Shown here piece by piece: positions 33,312-45,834 of a DNA stretch of 64,000 nt. This DNA comes from Glandiceps talaboti (Eukaryota; Hemichordata; Enteropneusta; Spengelidae): NCBI RefSeq assembly GCF_964340395.1, contig NC_135561.1, positions 23,752,986 through 23,816,985 on the forward strand, in the 5' to 3' direction. The notes beneath the pieces were generated by a model, which was not told where the DNA came from, did not search any database, and was given only the letters and a program-made list of their open reading frames with translations. A program made the position numbers and the translations under genes. Positions within the stretch are counted from its first letter, which is position 1; the number at the start of each line of letters is the position of its first letter.

Positions 33312-33372
33312 GACATACACCGCACCATGCCTATAGCACTACTGAACCTTATCAGTTCAGTTGTGCTAAAAA
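32105..33372. repeat. Dispersed repeat family, near-complete copy
   Basis: In order: AGCACCAATGGTGTTATAGCACAACTG; GTTGCTA...GTGGTCTTGTTGCTAG units (32170, 32285, 32385, 32492); a CAGA microsatellite (about 32614-32642); octamer-containing CTAATTTGCATATCACTGATGG (about 33035); CTGCCCAGTAGTTTTGGAG; an AC microsatellite (about 33282-33306); and the end block GCACTACTGAACC...CAGTTGTGCTAAAAAT. It appears to be two overlapping or nested copies. No protein is encoded. Confidence 0.8.
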
Positions 33373-34507
33373 TAGGATAAAAATGTTATTAGCATTAGCT
33401 ACCGCGGCCGTACAACATTGCTTATACTACATTTCTTCTGTATTGAAGGTGTTAATAAGTGGGTGAGATAACATTTTACATCACCACACATATAACTTAT
33501 ATTGGGTGGAGGCCAGTAAAAATACATCTCAAAGTATATATGCTGTCTCCAAACAATAAAAAAGGTACATGTAATGTTAGCACATACGTATCCCTGAAAT
33601 TTACATATGCACAGATGACAAAACATGGCTTATTGTTGACAACAACTGACCAAATCTAACATTCAATGGAATTCACCACACTATCATTACAATATATTAA
33701 AAGTTTACACTTGACAGGACGTCAGCCTGGAATGTTGTCAACTGGTAACCATAGCAACTAACTAACTTGTACATTTGTTCTAACCTATGATAAGATCTCA
33801 TGTTTGACTGCCATCTACCTAAATTTCAACCCCTTAGCCAAACACAACACTTTGACTCTTGTGGAAACATTGCAAATGTAATTCTATAACAAACCATACA
33901 CCCTAGGGTCTACGGACAAACAAAGCCTGTCGAACAGTGGACTGAGTATACAAGACATACATTTGTACTTGGGCTAGGAAGTACAGTTTATTAAAAAAAT
34001 AGACTCCCTAGCCTGAACATGATTTTTAGGATAGTTTGTGAGTGCGGCTCTATCTGTGTAAGCACAAGAAATATCATTATATTAATGCTTACTTTTTTCT
34101 TCCAAACTTTGACATCCTCTTTGGAATTCAATACCCTGTTATGTTGTGATTTTCAAAATGTTGGATTAGCTTTTATTGGTGAAATTTACTGGATTGACAG
34201 TGAGAGTCAAATAAGTAAGGAATCCAACTTTTCATTCCTTTAGCATAAACCTTGAATACATCCTATTAACTAGATCAGTGTTATCTATTTACTACAAGTT
34301 ACTGTTGCAAAACAAAGTGATGAAAATACCTTCTTTTAACTTCCATACTAAGGTTAAAGTGGCCATATCGATGACAAATGGGTATTTATTTGGGATATTG
34401 AGGATTTATTAAACAACTTTCACATATTTTTCAACTTTAAAATTGCCATCAACTATATATACAGTACATTGACATATGAGACATTGTCACTGTGATAAGA
34501 CAGCCTT
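33373..34507. other. Non-coding spacer, no gene seen
   Basis: Contains TTAAAGTGGCCATATCGATGA (about 34360), which resembles one end of the inverted-repeat element at 36545-36850. No gene supported. Confidence 0.35.
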
Positions 34508-35212
34508 ACTTAGTCTGGCAATACATGTATACATGTTGGCATACACTTAGCCTCAGTCTGGCAATACATGTATACATGTTGGCATACACTTAGCCTCAGT
34601 CTGGCAATACATGTATGTATGTTGGCATACACTTAGCCTCAGTCTGGCAATACATGTATATATGTTGGCATACACTTAGCCTCAGTCTGGCAATACATGT
34701 ATATATGTTGGCATACACTTAGCCTCAGTCTGGCAATACATGTATGGATATTGGCATACACTTAGCCTCAGTCTGGCAATACATGTATGGATGTTGGCAT
34801 ACACTTAGCCTCAGTCTCGCAATACATGTATGGATGTTGGCATACACTTAGCCTCAGTCTGGCAATACATGTATGTATGTTGGCATACACTTAGCCTCAG
34901 TCTGGCAATACATGTATGGATGTTGGCATACACTTAGCCTCAGTCTGGCAATACATGTATATATGTTGGCATACACTTAGCCTCAGTCTGACAATACATG
35001 TATGGATGTTGGCATACACTTAGCCTCAGTCTGGCAATACATGTATATATGTTGGCATACACTTAGCCTCAGTCTGGCAATACATGTATGGATGTTGGCA
35101 TACACTTAGCCTCAGTCTGGCAATACATGTATGGATATTGGCATATACTTAGCCTCAGTCTGGCAATACATGTATGAATGTTAGCATACACTTAGCCTCA
35201 GTCTGGCAACAG
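34508..35212. repeat. 43-bp minisatellite, about 16 copies
   Basis: Units with CAGTCTGGCAATACATGTAT, then a variable four-base step (GGAT, ATAT, GTAT, ACAT), then GTTGGCATACACTTAGCCT. Copies are very similar. Confidence 0.95.
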
Positions 35213-35553
35213 TATGCATTCTAGGTACTAGGTTTAGTAGCTAAGGGAGACAGTTTTAGATGTGATATCATTAAAACTGGTACAGGCAAATGGTACTAGG
35301 TTTGGTAGCTAAGGGAGACGGTAGGAAAGATCTATCAGTTTTATGCAAATGTACAAATATCTTAGTCCTGGTTACAGTTTACAATGGTTAAATATACAAT
35401 GATTTTTAAAAAACATTGCCTTGGTGACAATGTAGTATAATGGGTAGGACTATAAAAAGTCCAATGCATTAAATCATTATGTGAATAGATACCCATATTC
35501 ATCACTAACCAATCCAAACAAGATGATGATCATTCAGTTGCTATCAATTGCAT

Positions 35554-35597
<44 letters not shown>

Positions 35598-36164
35598 CTG
35601 ATTCTATTACTGAATTATTGAATTCTGCTTGAGACTCTAAACTACACATTACATACATATATAGATACAAGATACTGGACTGGAAATCCAAAAATACATA
35701 AATGCATACTAATTCCCATCTCAAAGACCTACAAAGGTGAATTACTACAATATGCGGTCTTTATGATGTAAGATAAAATAATAATATGACAATAAAATGA
35801 ATGATGGCAGTTAAATGTTACTTCTACCTGTACTGGTTTTATTCTACATGTACCTGAATTGCTTGCTATAAGAGAACAGACAACATTTGAAATGCATTGC
35901 AACAATATAATAAACTAAAAACACAGCACAATACTGAAAATACAATGTAGAAAAATGTTCCTTTACATCTTGGTGGGATCAAAATTGTTGACTTTTATAC
36001 AAAACATTTTCAACATTACTGTATGTGACATGATCACACTGCTCATCTCTGATAGGTATACCATATTTGAATATGTTACCAAGGAAATATTTTAACAAAC
36101 TAACAATTACACAGAGAACACCAGCCTCATGGTGTCAATTAATATATATATATCTTAAATCAGA
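35213..36164. other. Spacer with an (AATC)n microsatellite
   Basis: An AATC/ATCA run lies at about 35556-35597. A short duplicated phrase, GGTACTAGGTTTAGTAGCTAAGGGAGAC, recurs at 35224 and 35292 (given by position). No gene seen. Confidence 0.5.
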
Positions 36165-36450
36165 AATTACCAAATAAGGTTAAAGATGCATGACTACCAA
36201 ATATGGTCATTCTAGATATCTTGAATCTGAATGGCAATACCCAATAAGGTTAAAGGATATGTGATTACCAAATATGGTCATTCTATAGGTATCTTGAATC
36301 TCAATGGCAATACCAAGGCTAAAATACGCATAATAACCAAATATGGTCTTTCTAGATACATGTATCTTGAATCTCAATGGCAAAACCTAATAAGGTTAAA
36401 AGACACATGATTACCAAACATGGTCATTCTAGGTATCTTGAATGTCAAAC
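36165..36450. repeat. ~78-bp degenerate tandem repeat, about 4 copies
   Basis: Repeated phrases TTACCAAATATGGTCATTCTA and GATATCTTGAATCTCAATGGCAATACC with 75-85-base spacing. Confidence 0.75.
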
Positions 36451-36574
36451 CGTAAAGTTTAGCCATAATATCTTGATAAAAGTAATCTTCAAAAAGAAAT
36501 CCATACAAAATCAAATCAGGATCATTTTGCAATATGAAACTTCTTAAAGTGGCTATGGATGGGGGATTTGTTAT

Positions 36575-36845
36575 TTATTTTTAATTTAATTTATAAAATA
36601 TTTTTATCATGACTTCCAACTTGAAAATCAATGTGAAACAACATTGACCAAGTCTGTGTTTGTAACTCAATACATTGCAAAAGCTAAAGAAAAATGTGTA
36701 TGGTGTTTTATTATTGTACATACAATAACAAACATTTTATACATTTAATAATCTTTTGCAATTTATTTATTTCTTGTTATATGTTGTTTCTCATTGATTT
36801 TTCAAGTTGGAAATCATGATAAAATAGTTTTATAAATTAACAATC
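36575..36845. repeat. Inverted-repeat (MITE-like) hairpin with ~60-bp arms
   Basis: The left arm (about 36584-36645) contains ATTTATAAAAT, TTTTATCATGACTTCCAACT and TTGAAAATCAATG. The right arm (about 36782-36842) contains their reverse complements with a few mismatches. The loop is about 140 bases. This would form a stable hairpin if transcribed and resembles a short DNA transposon. Confidence 0.7.
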
Positions 36846-37011
36846 CAAAATCCATACCAAAGCCTGGTCACATCATTTTAGAGAGAATGACATGAACTAT
36901 TACATTATTAGTGTGATCCAGTATGGTAATAACCTATCACTGTATCAGGATATGACTACCAAGAACGAGACAAGACTACACATGGACAACAACCTGACAA
37001 CACCATCACTG

Positions 37012-37071
<60 letters not shown>

Positions 37072-37087
37072 TTACTACTACTACTAC
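37012..37087. repeat. (CTA)n trinucleotide microsatellite
   Basis: About 25 CTA units with one ATT interruption. The leucine-rich and valine-rich open frames across it are artefacts. Confidence 0.98.
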
Positions 37088-37389
37088 TTGTACATTCAGA
37101 CAAGAAGTAGAAATATCAAATACTTGATTGCAACAGGCATATAATAAATCATTTCTGTATCTTGTGACAATCAAATAACTATTATTTACTCAATTAATTT
37201 TATTGATAATGTGCCAGTATGGGGAAACCACACTCTCTAGTTCATTCATGAGTAAAGAAATGTGGTGACTTGCAAAGACCACTGTAAAGTATTTGATGAC
37301 TTGCAAAGACCATTATATGTCATGGTGTCTTTATGGTATAAATGACAATCCAAGTGTAGTACTACAACTTAGAAATAATAGTTTTCCCA

Positions 37390-37765
37390 TGATCACCAAT
37401 GTATGTAGCAGCAGCACTGTACAGGTCTATTTAGTCACAATGACATTGAGTGTATCAGCACTGTACAGGTCTATTTTATAGTCAGAATTGCATTCAATGT
37501 ATCAGCACTGTACAGGTCTATTTAGTCAGAACAACATTCAATGTATCAGTACTGTACAGGTCTATTTAGTCACAGTGACATTCAATGTATCAGTACTGTA
37601 CAGGTCTATTTAGTCACAGTGACATTCAATGTATCAGTACTGTACAGGTCTATTTAGTCACAGTGACATTCAATGTATCAGTACTGTACAGGTCTATTTA
37701 GTCACAGTGACATTCAATGTATCAGTACTGTACAGGTCTATTTAGTCACAGTGACATTCACCTTT
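37390..37765. repeat. 44-bp minisatellite, about 8 copies
   Basis: Units with GTATCAGTACTGTACAGGTC, TATTTAGTCACAGTGACATTC. Early copies read CAGCACTGTACAGG. AGTACTGTACAG is partly self-complementary, and GTCACAGTGAC is a perfect odd palindrome. Confidence 0.9.
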
Positions 37766-38858
37766 CAATGAACTAGAGAAGTATGGGTTAGATCTTACGA
37801 GACTTGAAAGTAAAACTGATCATTTTATAACATATATATACATATAATAAATGCAGATCATGGAAGAAAATGTCAAATTTCAATAAAACACTTTTCTTTA
37901 TGAATAGACCTTGACTTTTATCTTGATACAACTACAATAATGACAACCTGTTACATACCTGTTAGATAGCTGTTTCTGTAAAAAGTATCATATCATATAT
38001 TGTGATGTGGCTTTCTTGTGTTGAAATACAATACAGCACTTACTACACTTTTTGGTTAGCCTAAATTTAAAATACACTGCACCAAACAGTGTGATCATCT
38101 AAATGTATCCCTATCCTTTCACTTGTGTCATTGACACAGGACAAGACAGGGTTCAAATGTTTGTAATTATTGTGCCTCTGTATCTGTATGAGATATTGTG
38201 CTTTAGACAGGTGGAATCATTGTATTAAATGGGTAATCCGTTACTGACAAACAAACAAATACTTGCATATCAATGGCTTCCTGGCAGTAGCAAGGTCTTA
38301 TCCAATGGTTCAAAGCAACCATTTAGAATGTTACAAATAGAATTTTGTGCAAAAAGGAATATCAAAGTCTGACTGTGTTTAAAATTGAACTTATCAACTG
38401 GGAATGAACAATTAGCCTGCCAGACAATATAATCAATGGGATGCGGGAAACGACACTAACCGTTTCTAGTGACTCCCTAAGACAACCTTGGATGACAAAA
38501 ATCAAGGTCTATTATATGGAAGAGTGTATGGAAGCATTATCAAAATTGGTCAAATGATAGAAGAGACATGGCTATAACATGATTTCAAAGAAACTTACAA
38601 CTGTTATTTGTCAATTTGCAGGTTTCATTATCAGTCATGAGTTCTGTTCTATGTCATAACAGAGCACGAAGTATGAAATGTGCCATTTGAATGGAATGCC
38701 CTCTATATCGTTTAGATTACTTGCTACTAAATACAATGTTAAATCTATTCTAAATCAAAGTTTGTTTTGTCTTACTCCCACTATTTGATATGATATTAAT
38801 GTCATCAATGCTGGAATATTTCAATGTTTAATATAAAATAGGCAGGCTTTCAAAGTTT
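37766..38858 (-). other. Probable 3' untranslated or downstream region of the POU gene
   Basis: It directly follows the stop codon of the POU gene on the minus strand. No open frame or repeat of note. Minus-strand AATAAA-like signals (TTTATT on the plus strand) are scarce immediately downstream and more common around 36.6-37.2 kb. The real polyadenylation site cannot be fixed from sequence alone. Confidence 0.4.
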
Positions 38859-39512
38859 TTACTTGGTAGGTGTAGCAGAGATTGCTGTGATGGCCGGTAC
38901 CATGGTTGTGATAGCCTGTTGCTGTGAGGTGATGGTAAGAGGGGTGGAAATACTACTGACTGGACTGTTGCCAACAGAAACAGCAGCACTAGCTGCAACA
39001 GCTGCAGCAGCATTAGCCATAGCTGTAGCTGCTGACATGTTATTGGCAGCCTGTGCTGCCTGTGCTGCTTGAGCTGCTTGTTGTGCTTGTTGTACTACTG
39101 CCATTGAGGCAGCATGTGAGGGTGGGTTGATTCGTTTTTCTTTCTGTCTGCGGTTACAAAACCATACCCTGATAACCTCTTTATCCATCTGAAGCTGATC
39201 AGCCAACATTGCGATTTCTTCTGAGGTAGGTTTAGGATTTGTCATAAAACTTTTTTCCAGTGCTGCACGCACATTGGTTTCAATACTAGTACGTTTCTTT
39301 CTCCTTCGTCCCATTCCATCTGCAGTAGTATGTGGACTTCCTATTGTAGATGGGTTGGCCATAGATGAGTCGGCATCCTCTAACCACTTCTGCAACAATG
39401 GCTTTAGTTTACACATGTTCTTGAAGCTAAGATTGAGTGCTTCAAACCTTGATATAGTCGTCTGGCTAAAATCATTCCCATACAATTTACCCATAGCGAG
39501 TCCAACATCACC
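38859..39512 (-). CDS. POU class II transcription factor, terminal coding exon
   Basis: The exon follows a T-rich acceptor ending in ACAG (rc of 39513 onward) and encodes 217 residues to TAA at 38859. It starts [20 protein letters not shown], completing the POU-specific domain (with [20 protein letters not shown]). A short linker leads to the POU homeodomain from [12 protein letters not shown] to [15 protein letters not shown], which has the POU-type Cys at homeodomain position 50 and Asn at 51 in helix 3. INPPS follows, then a tail rich in Ala/Gln (about residues 130-170) and Ser/Thr/Ile. The protein binds octamer DNA (ATGCAAAT) in the nucleus. Nearly identical domain residues identify it as the Oct-1/POU2F/nubbin class rather than POU3, 4 or 6. 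The C-terminal tail is shorter than in vertebrate Oct-1. Confidence 0.95.
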   Translation of the reverse strand, partial: GDVGLAMGKLYGNDFSQTTISRFEALNLSFKNMCKLKPLLQKWLEDADSSMANPSTIGSPHTTADGMGRRRKKRTSIETNVRAALEKSFMTNPKPTSEEIAMLADQLQMDKEVIRVWFCNRRQKEKRINPPSHAASMAVVQQAQQAAQAAQAAQAANNMSAATAMANAAAAVAASAAVSVGNSPVSSISTPLTITSQQQAITTMVPAITAISATPTK

Positions 39513-39727
39513 CTGTAAAAAAAAAATATAATAATTTCCATGTAGTTTACCAATAGCTAGTCCAACACCACCCAGTAAACAAAGATAAAAATATTAGTTT
39601 GTTACCTTATTATTGTAACTCATATACTGTTATTACTGTAACCATGACAACAAAGACCAGCCAATCTACAAATTCACATGATTATAATTAGTGACTGAAT
39701 TACTGACAAGTATTTGCCTTTAAGTTG

Positions 39728-39764
<37 letters not shown>

Positions 39765-40015
39765 CGGGGTGATGCCTACAGCACTACTGAACCTCAGTTC
39801 AGTTGTGCTAAAAATCATGACCAGGTGATGAATCACTAATTTGAAATTGTTTAAATTGGTTTAAGTGTGTATATGGTATGACTTTTTTACTATGGTAAAG
39901 ATACACCTTGAACGTGATAGTTTAGATTTCCAATTCCTCCACAAATATGTTAATATATGCATTTAATTGAGTAATATTTCATAGTTGCCCTGGGAAGAAC
40001 ACTAATGGTGTTTAC
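39513..40015 (-). other. POU gene intron (503 bases) with dispersed-repeat 3' end
   Basis: Bounded by GTAAAC (donor, rc 40015) and ACAG (acceptor). It contains a small duplication of the exon edge (CATGTAGTTTACCAATAGC at 39539 echoes 39480-39497) and a truncated dispersed repeat at about 39715-39830, with an AC microsatellite followed by GCACTACTGAACCTCAGTTC. Confidence 0.8.
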
Positions 40016-40255
40016 CTGAGTAAATCCCAACTTTATTCTTCTCTGTTTGAACATTTTGGCAAACTGTTCAAGTTCTTCAAGGTCTGTAGGTTCTTCTCCT
40101 ACTTGGTTAGCTGCTTTCTGTGCTTGTTGCATTTGTAATTGTTGTTGTGCTGTCACTGTTGGAACTGTGGAAGCTGGAGATACTGCTACTGCTGTTGCTT
40201 GCTGTGTTAAATTCACTGCAGTCTGACCTTGTAGGATATTTTGTTGGCCTTGCAA
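40016..40255 (-). CDS. POU class II gene, exon with start of the POU-specific domain
   Basis: 240 bases (80 codons), phase 0 at both ends. The acceptor is CTCCTGTGACAG and the donor CAG/GTAAAC. It begins LQGQQNILQGQTAVNLTQQ, has a Q/A/T-rich activation-type segment, then EEPTDLEELEQFAKMFKQRR and IKLGFTQ, the first two helices of the POU-specific domain. The domain continues without a gap into [13 protein letters not shown] of the next exon. The split after GFTQ is the expected intron position within the domain. This exon confirms class II membership (EEP-DLEELEQFAK signature). Confidence 0.93.
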
Positions 40256-40444
40256 CTGTCACAGGAGAAAAAACACATTCACTCAACACAAAATAACAAG
40301 GTATTTTATTTAGTGTTGATGACAATTTAAAGTTCTGTTACATTTAAGTATTATAAGATTCAAAATATTTCTGCATTTGACACATTAAATTATAGTATTT
40401 ATCCTTCTTGTAAATGTTTATGATTTTCATCACTAATTCAAAGG

Positions 40445-43400
40445 GTAGCGATTAATTCTAAGCCTATATTGTGATTGGTATGCACCCTGTATCACGCAAT
40501 GTGTCTTAGATAGGTAAAGTCTGATTGTGATTGACATGCACCCTGTATCGCGCAATGCGTCTTAGATAGGTAAAGTCTGATTACGATTGACATGCACCCT
40601 GTATCGCGCAATGCGTCTTAGATAGGTAAAGTCTGATTACGATTGACATGCACCGTGTATCGCGCAATGTGTCTTAGATAGGTAAAGTCTGATTACGATT
40701 GAGATGAACCCTGTATCGCGCAATGCGTCTTAGATAGGTAAAGTCTGATTTCGATTGACATGCACCCTGTATCGCGCAATGCATCTTAGATAGGTAAAGT
40801 CTGATTACGATTGACATGCACCCTGTATCACGCAATGCGTCTTAGATAGGTAAAGTCTGATTTCGATTGACATGCACCCTGTATCACGCAATGCGTCTTA
40901 GATAGGTAAAGTCTGATTACGATTGACATGCACCCTGTATCACGCAATGCGTCTTAGATAGGTAAAGTCTGATTTCGATTGACATGCACCCTGTATCGCG
41001 CAATGTGTCTTAGATAGGTAAAGTCTGATTACGATTGACATGCACCCTGTCTTAGATAGGTAAAGTCTGATTACAATTGACATGCACCCTGTATCACGCA
41101 ATGCGTCTTAGATAGGTAAAGTCTGATTACAATTGACATGCACCCTGTATCGCGCAATGTGCCTTAGATAGGTAAAGTCTGATTACGATTGACATGCACC
41201 CTGTATCACGCAATGCGTCTTAGATAGGTAAAGTCTGATTTCGATTGACATGCACCCTGTATCACGCAATGCGTCTTAGATAGGTAAAGTCTGATTACGA
41301 TTGACATGCACCCTGTATCGCGCAATGCGTCTTAGATAGGTAAAGTCTGATTACGATTGACATGCACCCTGTATCCCGCAATGTGTCTTAGATAGGTAAA
41401 GTCTGATTACGATTGACATGCACCCTGTATCACGCAATGCGTCTTAGATAGGTAAAGTCTGATTACGATTGACATGCACCCTGTATCGCGCAATGCGTCT
41501 TAGATAGGTAAAGTCTGATTACGATTGACATGCACCCTGTATCCCGCAATGTGTCTTAGATAGGTAAAGTCTGATTACGATTGACATGCACCCTGTATCG
41601 CGCAATGCGTCTTAGATAGGTAAAGTCTGATTACGATTGACATGCACCCTGTATCACGCAATGCGTCTTAGATTAAAGTCTGATTACGATTGACATGCAC
41701 CCTGTATCGCGCAATGCGTCTTAGATAGGTAAAGTCTGATTACGATTGACATGCACCCTGTATCACGCAATGCGTCTTAGATAGGTAAAGTCTGATTACG
41801 ATTGACATGCACCCTGTATCACGCAATGCGTCTTAGATAGGTAAAGTCTGATTACGATTGACATGCACCCTGTATCGCGCAATGCGTCTTAGATAGGTAA
41901 AGTCTGATTACGATTGACATGCACCCTGTATCGCGCAATGCGTCTTAGATAGGTAAAGTCTGATTTCGATTGACATGCACCCTGTATCGCGCAATGCGTC
42001 TTAGATAGGTAAAGTCTGATTACGATTGACATGCACCCTGTATCGCGCAATGCGTCTTAGATAGGTAAAGTCTGATTGCGATTGACATGCACCCTGTATC
42101 ACGCAATGCGTCTTAGATAGGTAAAGTCTGATTTCGATTGACATGCACCCTGTATCACGGATTGCGTCTTAGATAGGTTAAGTCTGATTTCGATTGACAT
42201 GCACCCTGTATCGCGCAATGCGTCTTAGATAGGTAAAGTCTGATTGCGATTGAGATGAACCCTGTATCACGCAATGCGTCTTAGATAGGTAAAGTCTGAT
42301 TGCGATTGACATGCACCCTGTATCGCGCAATGCGTCTTAGATAGGTAAAGTCTGATTTCGATTGACATGCACCCTGTATCGCGCAATGCATCTTAGATAG
42401 GTAAAGTCTGATTTCGATTGACATGCACCCTGTATCACGCAATGCGTCTTAGATAGGTAAAGTCTGATTTCGATTGACATGCACCCTGTATCAGGCAATG
42501 CGTCTTAGATAGGTAAAGTCTGATTGCGATTGACATGCACCCTGTATCGCGCAATGCGTCTTAGATAGGTAAAGTCTGATTACGATTGACATGCACCCTG
42601 TATCACGCAATGCGTCTTAGATAGGTAAAGTCTGATTACGATTGAAATGCACCCTGTATCGCGCAATGCATCTTAGATAGGTAAAGTCTGATTACGATTG
42701 ACATGCACCCTGTATCACGCAATGCGTCTTAGATAGGTAAAGTCTGATTACGATTGACATGCACCCTGTATCACGCAATGCGTCTTAGATAGGTAAAGTC
42801 TGATTACGATTGACATGCACCCTGTATCGCGCAATGCGTCTTAGATAGGTAAAGTCTGATTTCGATTGACATGGACCCTGTATCGCGCAATGCGTCTTAG
42901 ATAGGTAAAGTCTGATTTCGATTGACATGCACCCTGTATCGCGCAATGCGTCTTAGATAGGTAAAGTCTGATTACGATTGACATGCACCCTGTATCGCGC
43001 AATGCATCTTAGATAGGTAAAGTCTGATTACGATTGACATGCACCCTGTATCGCGCAATGCGTCTTAGATAGGTAAAGTCTGATTGCGATTGACATGCAC
43101 CCTGTATCACGCAATGTGTCTTAGATAGGTAAAGTCTGATTTTGATTGACATGCACCCTGTATCGCGCAATGCGTCTTAGATAGGTAAAGTCTGATTGCG
43201 ATTGAGATGAACCCTGTATCACGCAATGCGTCTTAGATAGGTAAAGTCTGATTGCGATTGACATGCACCCTGTATCGCGCAATGCGTCTTAGATAGGTAA
43301 AGTCTGATTTCGATTGACATGCACCCTGTATCACGCAATGCGTCTTAGATAGGTAAAGTCTGATTACGATTGACATGCACCCTGTATCACGCAATGCGTC

Positions 43401-43655
43401 TTAGATAGGTAAAGTCTGATTTCGATTGACATGCACCCTGTATCACGCAATGCGTCTTAGATAGGTAAAGTCTGATTTCGATTGACATGCACCCTGTATC
43501 GCGCAATGTGTCTTAGATAGGTAAAGTCTGATTGCGATTGACATGCACCCTGTATCGCGCAATGCGTCTTAGATAGGTAAGCTCTGATTGCGATTGAGAT
43601 GAACCCTGTATCACGCAATTCATCTTAGATAGGTAAACTCTGATTTGAGCTCTGT
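40445..43655. repeat. 56-bp minisatellite, about 57 copies, in a POU gene intron
   Basis: Units with GTCTGATTACGATTGACATG, CACCCTGTATCGCGCAATGC and GTCTTAGATAGGTAAA. Recurrent alternatives are TTACGA/TTTCGA/TTGCGA and CGCGCA/CACGCA. One unit at about 41050 lacks the CGCGCAATGC part. Unusually CpG-rich (up to five CpG per unit) for this AT-rich window. Confidence 0.97.
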
Positions 43656-44119
43656 CACCGTTCTTAGAAGACATCCAAGTATCATGCTATTGATGATACA
43701 ACTGTATATGAAGGATATCCTGACAATAGGTAAAAAATAGCACCCATGGCATAGTAGCCCAACTGTATTTGGCTGTTTCTATGGACATGGTCTTGTTGCT
43801 AGGGATATTTGTATACATTTTGTGAATCTTAAGTCACTTACCTACCTATCCCTGTTGTTATCTTTGTAATATGCATCATCATTTCATTGTTGCTAAGGGC
43901 AAGGTAATAGTTGCTAGGGCCAATTGTGTTGAAATGTTTTCAACAATAACTGCAGAATAATACCTCAAGAAACATCCCCAAGCTTCAACCTATTCACCAT
44001 GCAGAGTCAAGATAAGTTTTTTACCCAAATTGAGATTTTTAGACCTAATTTACATATTGCTGATGGGATCATCACGTTATGAATACAGCTTCATCTACAC
44101 ATCCCCAGATCCATCCCCA

Positions 44120-45257
44120 TTAACCCTTGTAACACCGCGTCTTTGATATCCTCGACGTAGCACTTCCACATTCTAGGCCATGTCGTTAATATCAACAACA
44201 ACAGAGTAATTTGCATATGCTGTCAATAAAGTGATGCTGTAATGGGTTATCGTTGTCCTGCTCTTATACCCATAATAAGTAATGATGTACACGATGTTAT
44301 CTTATTAAACATTAAATAAATTCAGGCGGGAAACAGTCTTGTGTTCGATTTCTCTCACTTTTTGCCGCCAAATGCAAATAACGCCTACTTAGCAATGCGT
44401 AATATGGCGGCCACTATGAATATGGATGTTGACCTTCGACATTATGCTAATATATTGAACAAAGTAAACCCGGAAGACAAACAGTTTTTCACTCGACACT
44501 TTCTAGAAAGTGATAGCGATGATGAAGAAGAATTTTACGGGTTTGAGGAAGTAAATTTTGTCCTGCTAGAACGTATCGAAAACCCTCCCGATGACTTCGA
44601 CTTTTGGACTGACGTTGTCAATGGCTGACATTGTCAATGGTGGCCACTATGAATATGGATCCTGCCGATGACAAACCACAGATGCCAATGCTGTACGATT
44701 ACTCCAAGGTTGGTTTACATGAAGACGTTATGGCAGAATCTACATCGTTGTCTTTCATCAGATTTTTGTTAACAGATATAATCGTCTATGCGAGATATCA
44801 TTATACTGCTATCTGTAGACTTATATGTATGCAGTATTTGTATATATGATATATGCAAATTTGTTTGTATTTACTGTAAACATCGAAGGACAGCACTTGT
44901 TGATTTTATGATAAATATTTTACTCAAAACCCATACTATCTGTCTATCAATTTTAGTTAATTTCCAATTGTAACCCTTGTATTTATCAAAAAACTAAATT
45001 TCACATGCTTTTTTGACCAAAAATGTGTTTTATACCAATTTTCCCTAATTCCGTGGTCAAGTTACTGACCATACATTCATGTAAATTAAAATTCAATATT
45101 TCATAATTATTGATATACTTGTAGATGAGACCATGTCCCACCTGTTTTGGTGAAAATTGATCACTATCAAAACATTGTGTACGACTGTGTGCAACCTAAA
45201 AAGTCCTTGGCCTAGGGGGTCATTTGCATTGAAAGTCTATGGCATCTTAAGGGTTCA
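44120..45257. mobile_element. piggyBac-like non-autonomous insertion
   Basis: The left boundary is TTAA followed by CCCTTGTAAC. The right boundary ends AAGGG followed by TTCA. Removing the insert plus one TTAA restores the flanking dispersed repeat (CCCCA-TTAA-ATTTCAGTCC compares with AACCAAATTTCAGTCC in other copies). TTAA targets and CCCT ends are piggyBac hallmarks. No full transposase is present. Confidence 0.55.
44341..44628 (+). CDS. 95-codon acidic ORF inside the piggyBac-like insertion
   Basis: It starts at 44341 (GTG start; first internal ATG at about 44395) and ends in TGA. It encodes a polar peptide with an acidic cluster, LESDSDDEEEFYGFEE. The N-terminal regions of piggyBac-type transposases often carry such D/E/S-rich clusters ending in a GF motif, so this may be a remnant of a transposase N-terminus. 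A second, similar phrase (ATGAATATGGAT context) is duplicated at about 44640-44660, just after the stop. The rest of a transposase (DDD core, Cys-rich tail) is absent. It could equally be an unrelated small frame. Confidence 0.35.
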   Translation: MFDFSHFLPPNANNAYLAMRNMAATMNMDVDLRHYANILNKVNPEDKQFFTRHFLESDSDDEEEFYGFEEVNFVLLERIENPPDDFDFWTDVVNG

Positions 45258-45776
45258 ATTTCAGTCCAATCTGCTCAGTAGTTTTGGAACCATATATTTT
45301 AGACAAAAAAGACACATTTGCATATCACTGATGGGATCATCATGTCATGAACAATTCTTAATGTAAACACCCTGAAGAACATTCCAACCAAATTTCAGCC
45401 AAATCTGCTCAGTAGTTTTGGAATTAAAGACAAAAATTTGACCAAAAAGACACATTTTTAGCACTAATTTGCATATCACTGATGGGCTCATCATGTCATG
45501 AACAATTCTTAATCTACACACCACTATGACATTTCAACCAAATTTCAGATCAATCTGCTTAGCAGTTTTGGAGTTTAAGTTTTTTAACCAAAAATCACAT
45601 TTCTTTACCCAATCACACACCGATGGTAAGATCATTTTGATTTGAAAAAATTCCCAACTACACACCCAAGGTAATGGACCCACCAAATATCATGGCAATC
45701 AGTCCTGGGTTTTTTTACTTTAATTTGTTTATACACACACACACACACACACACGCACGCACGCACGCATGCACGC

Positions 45777-45834
<58 letters not shown>

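Noticed and set aside
36892-37174. Poly-Leu and poly-Val open frames
   Set aside because: Caused by the (CTA)n microsatellite.
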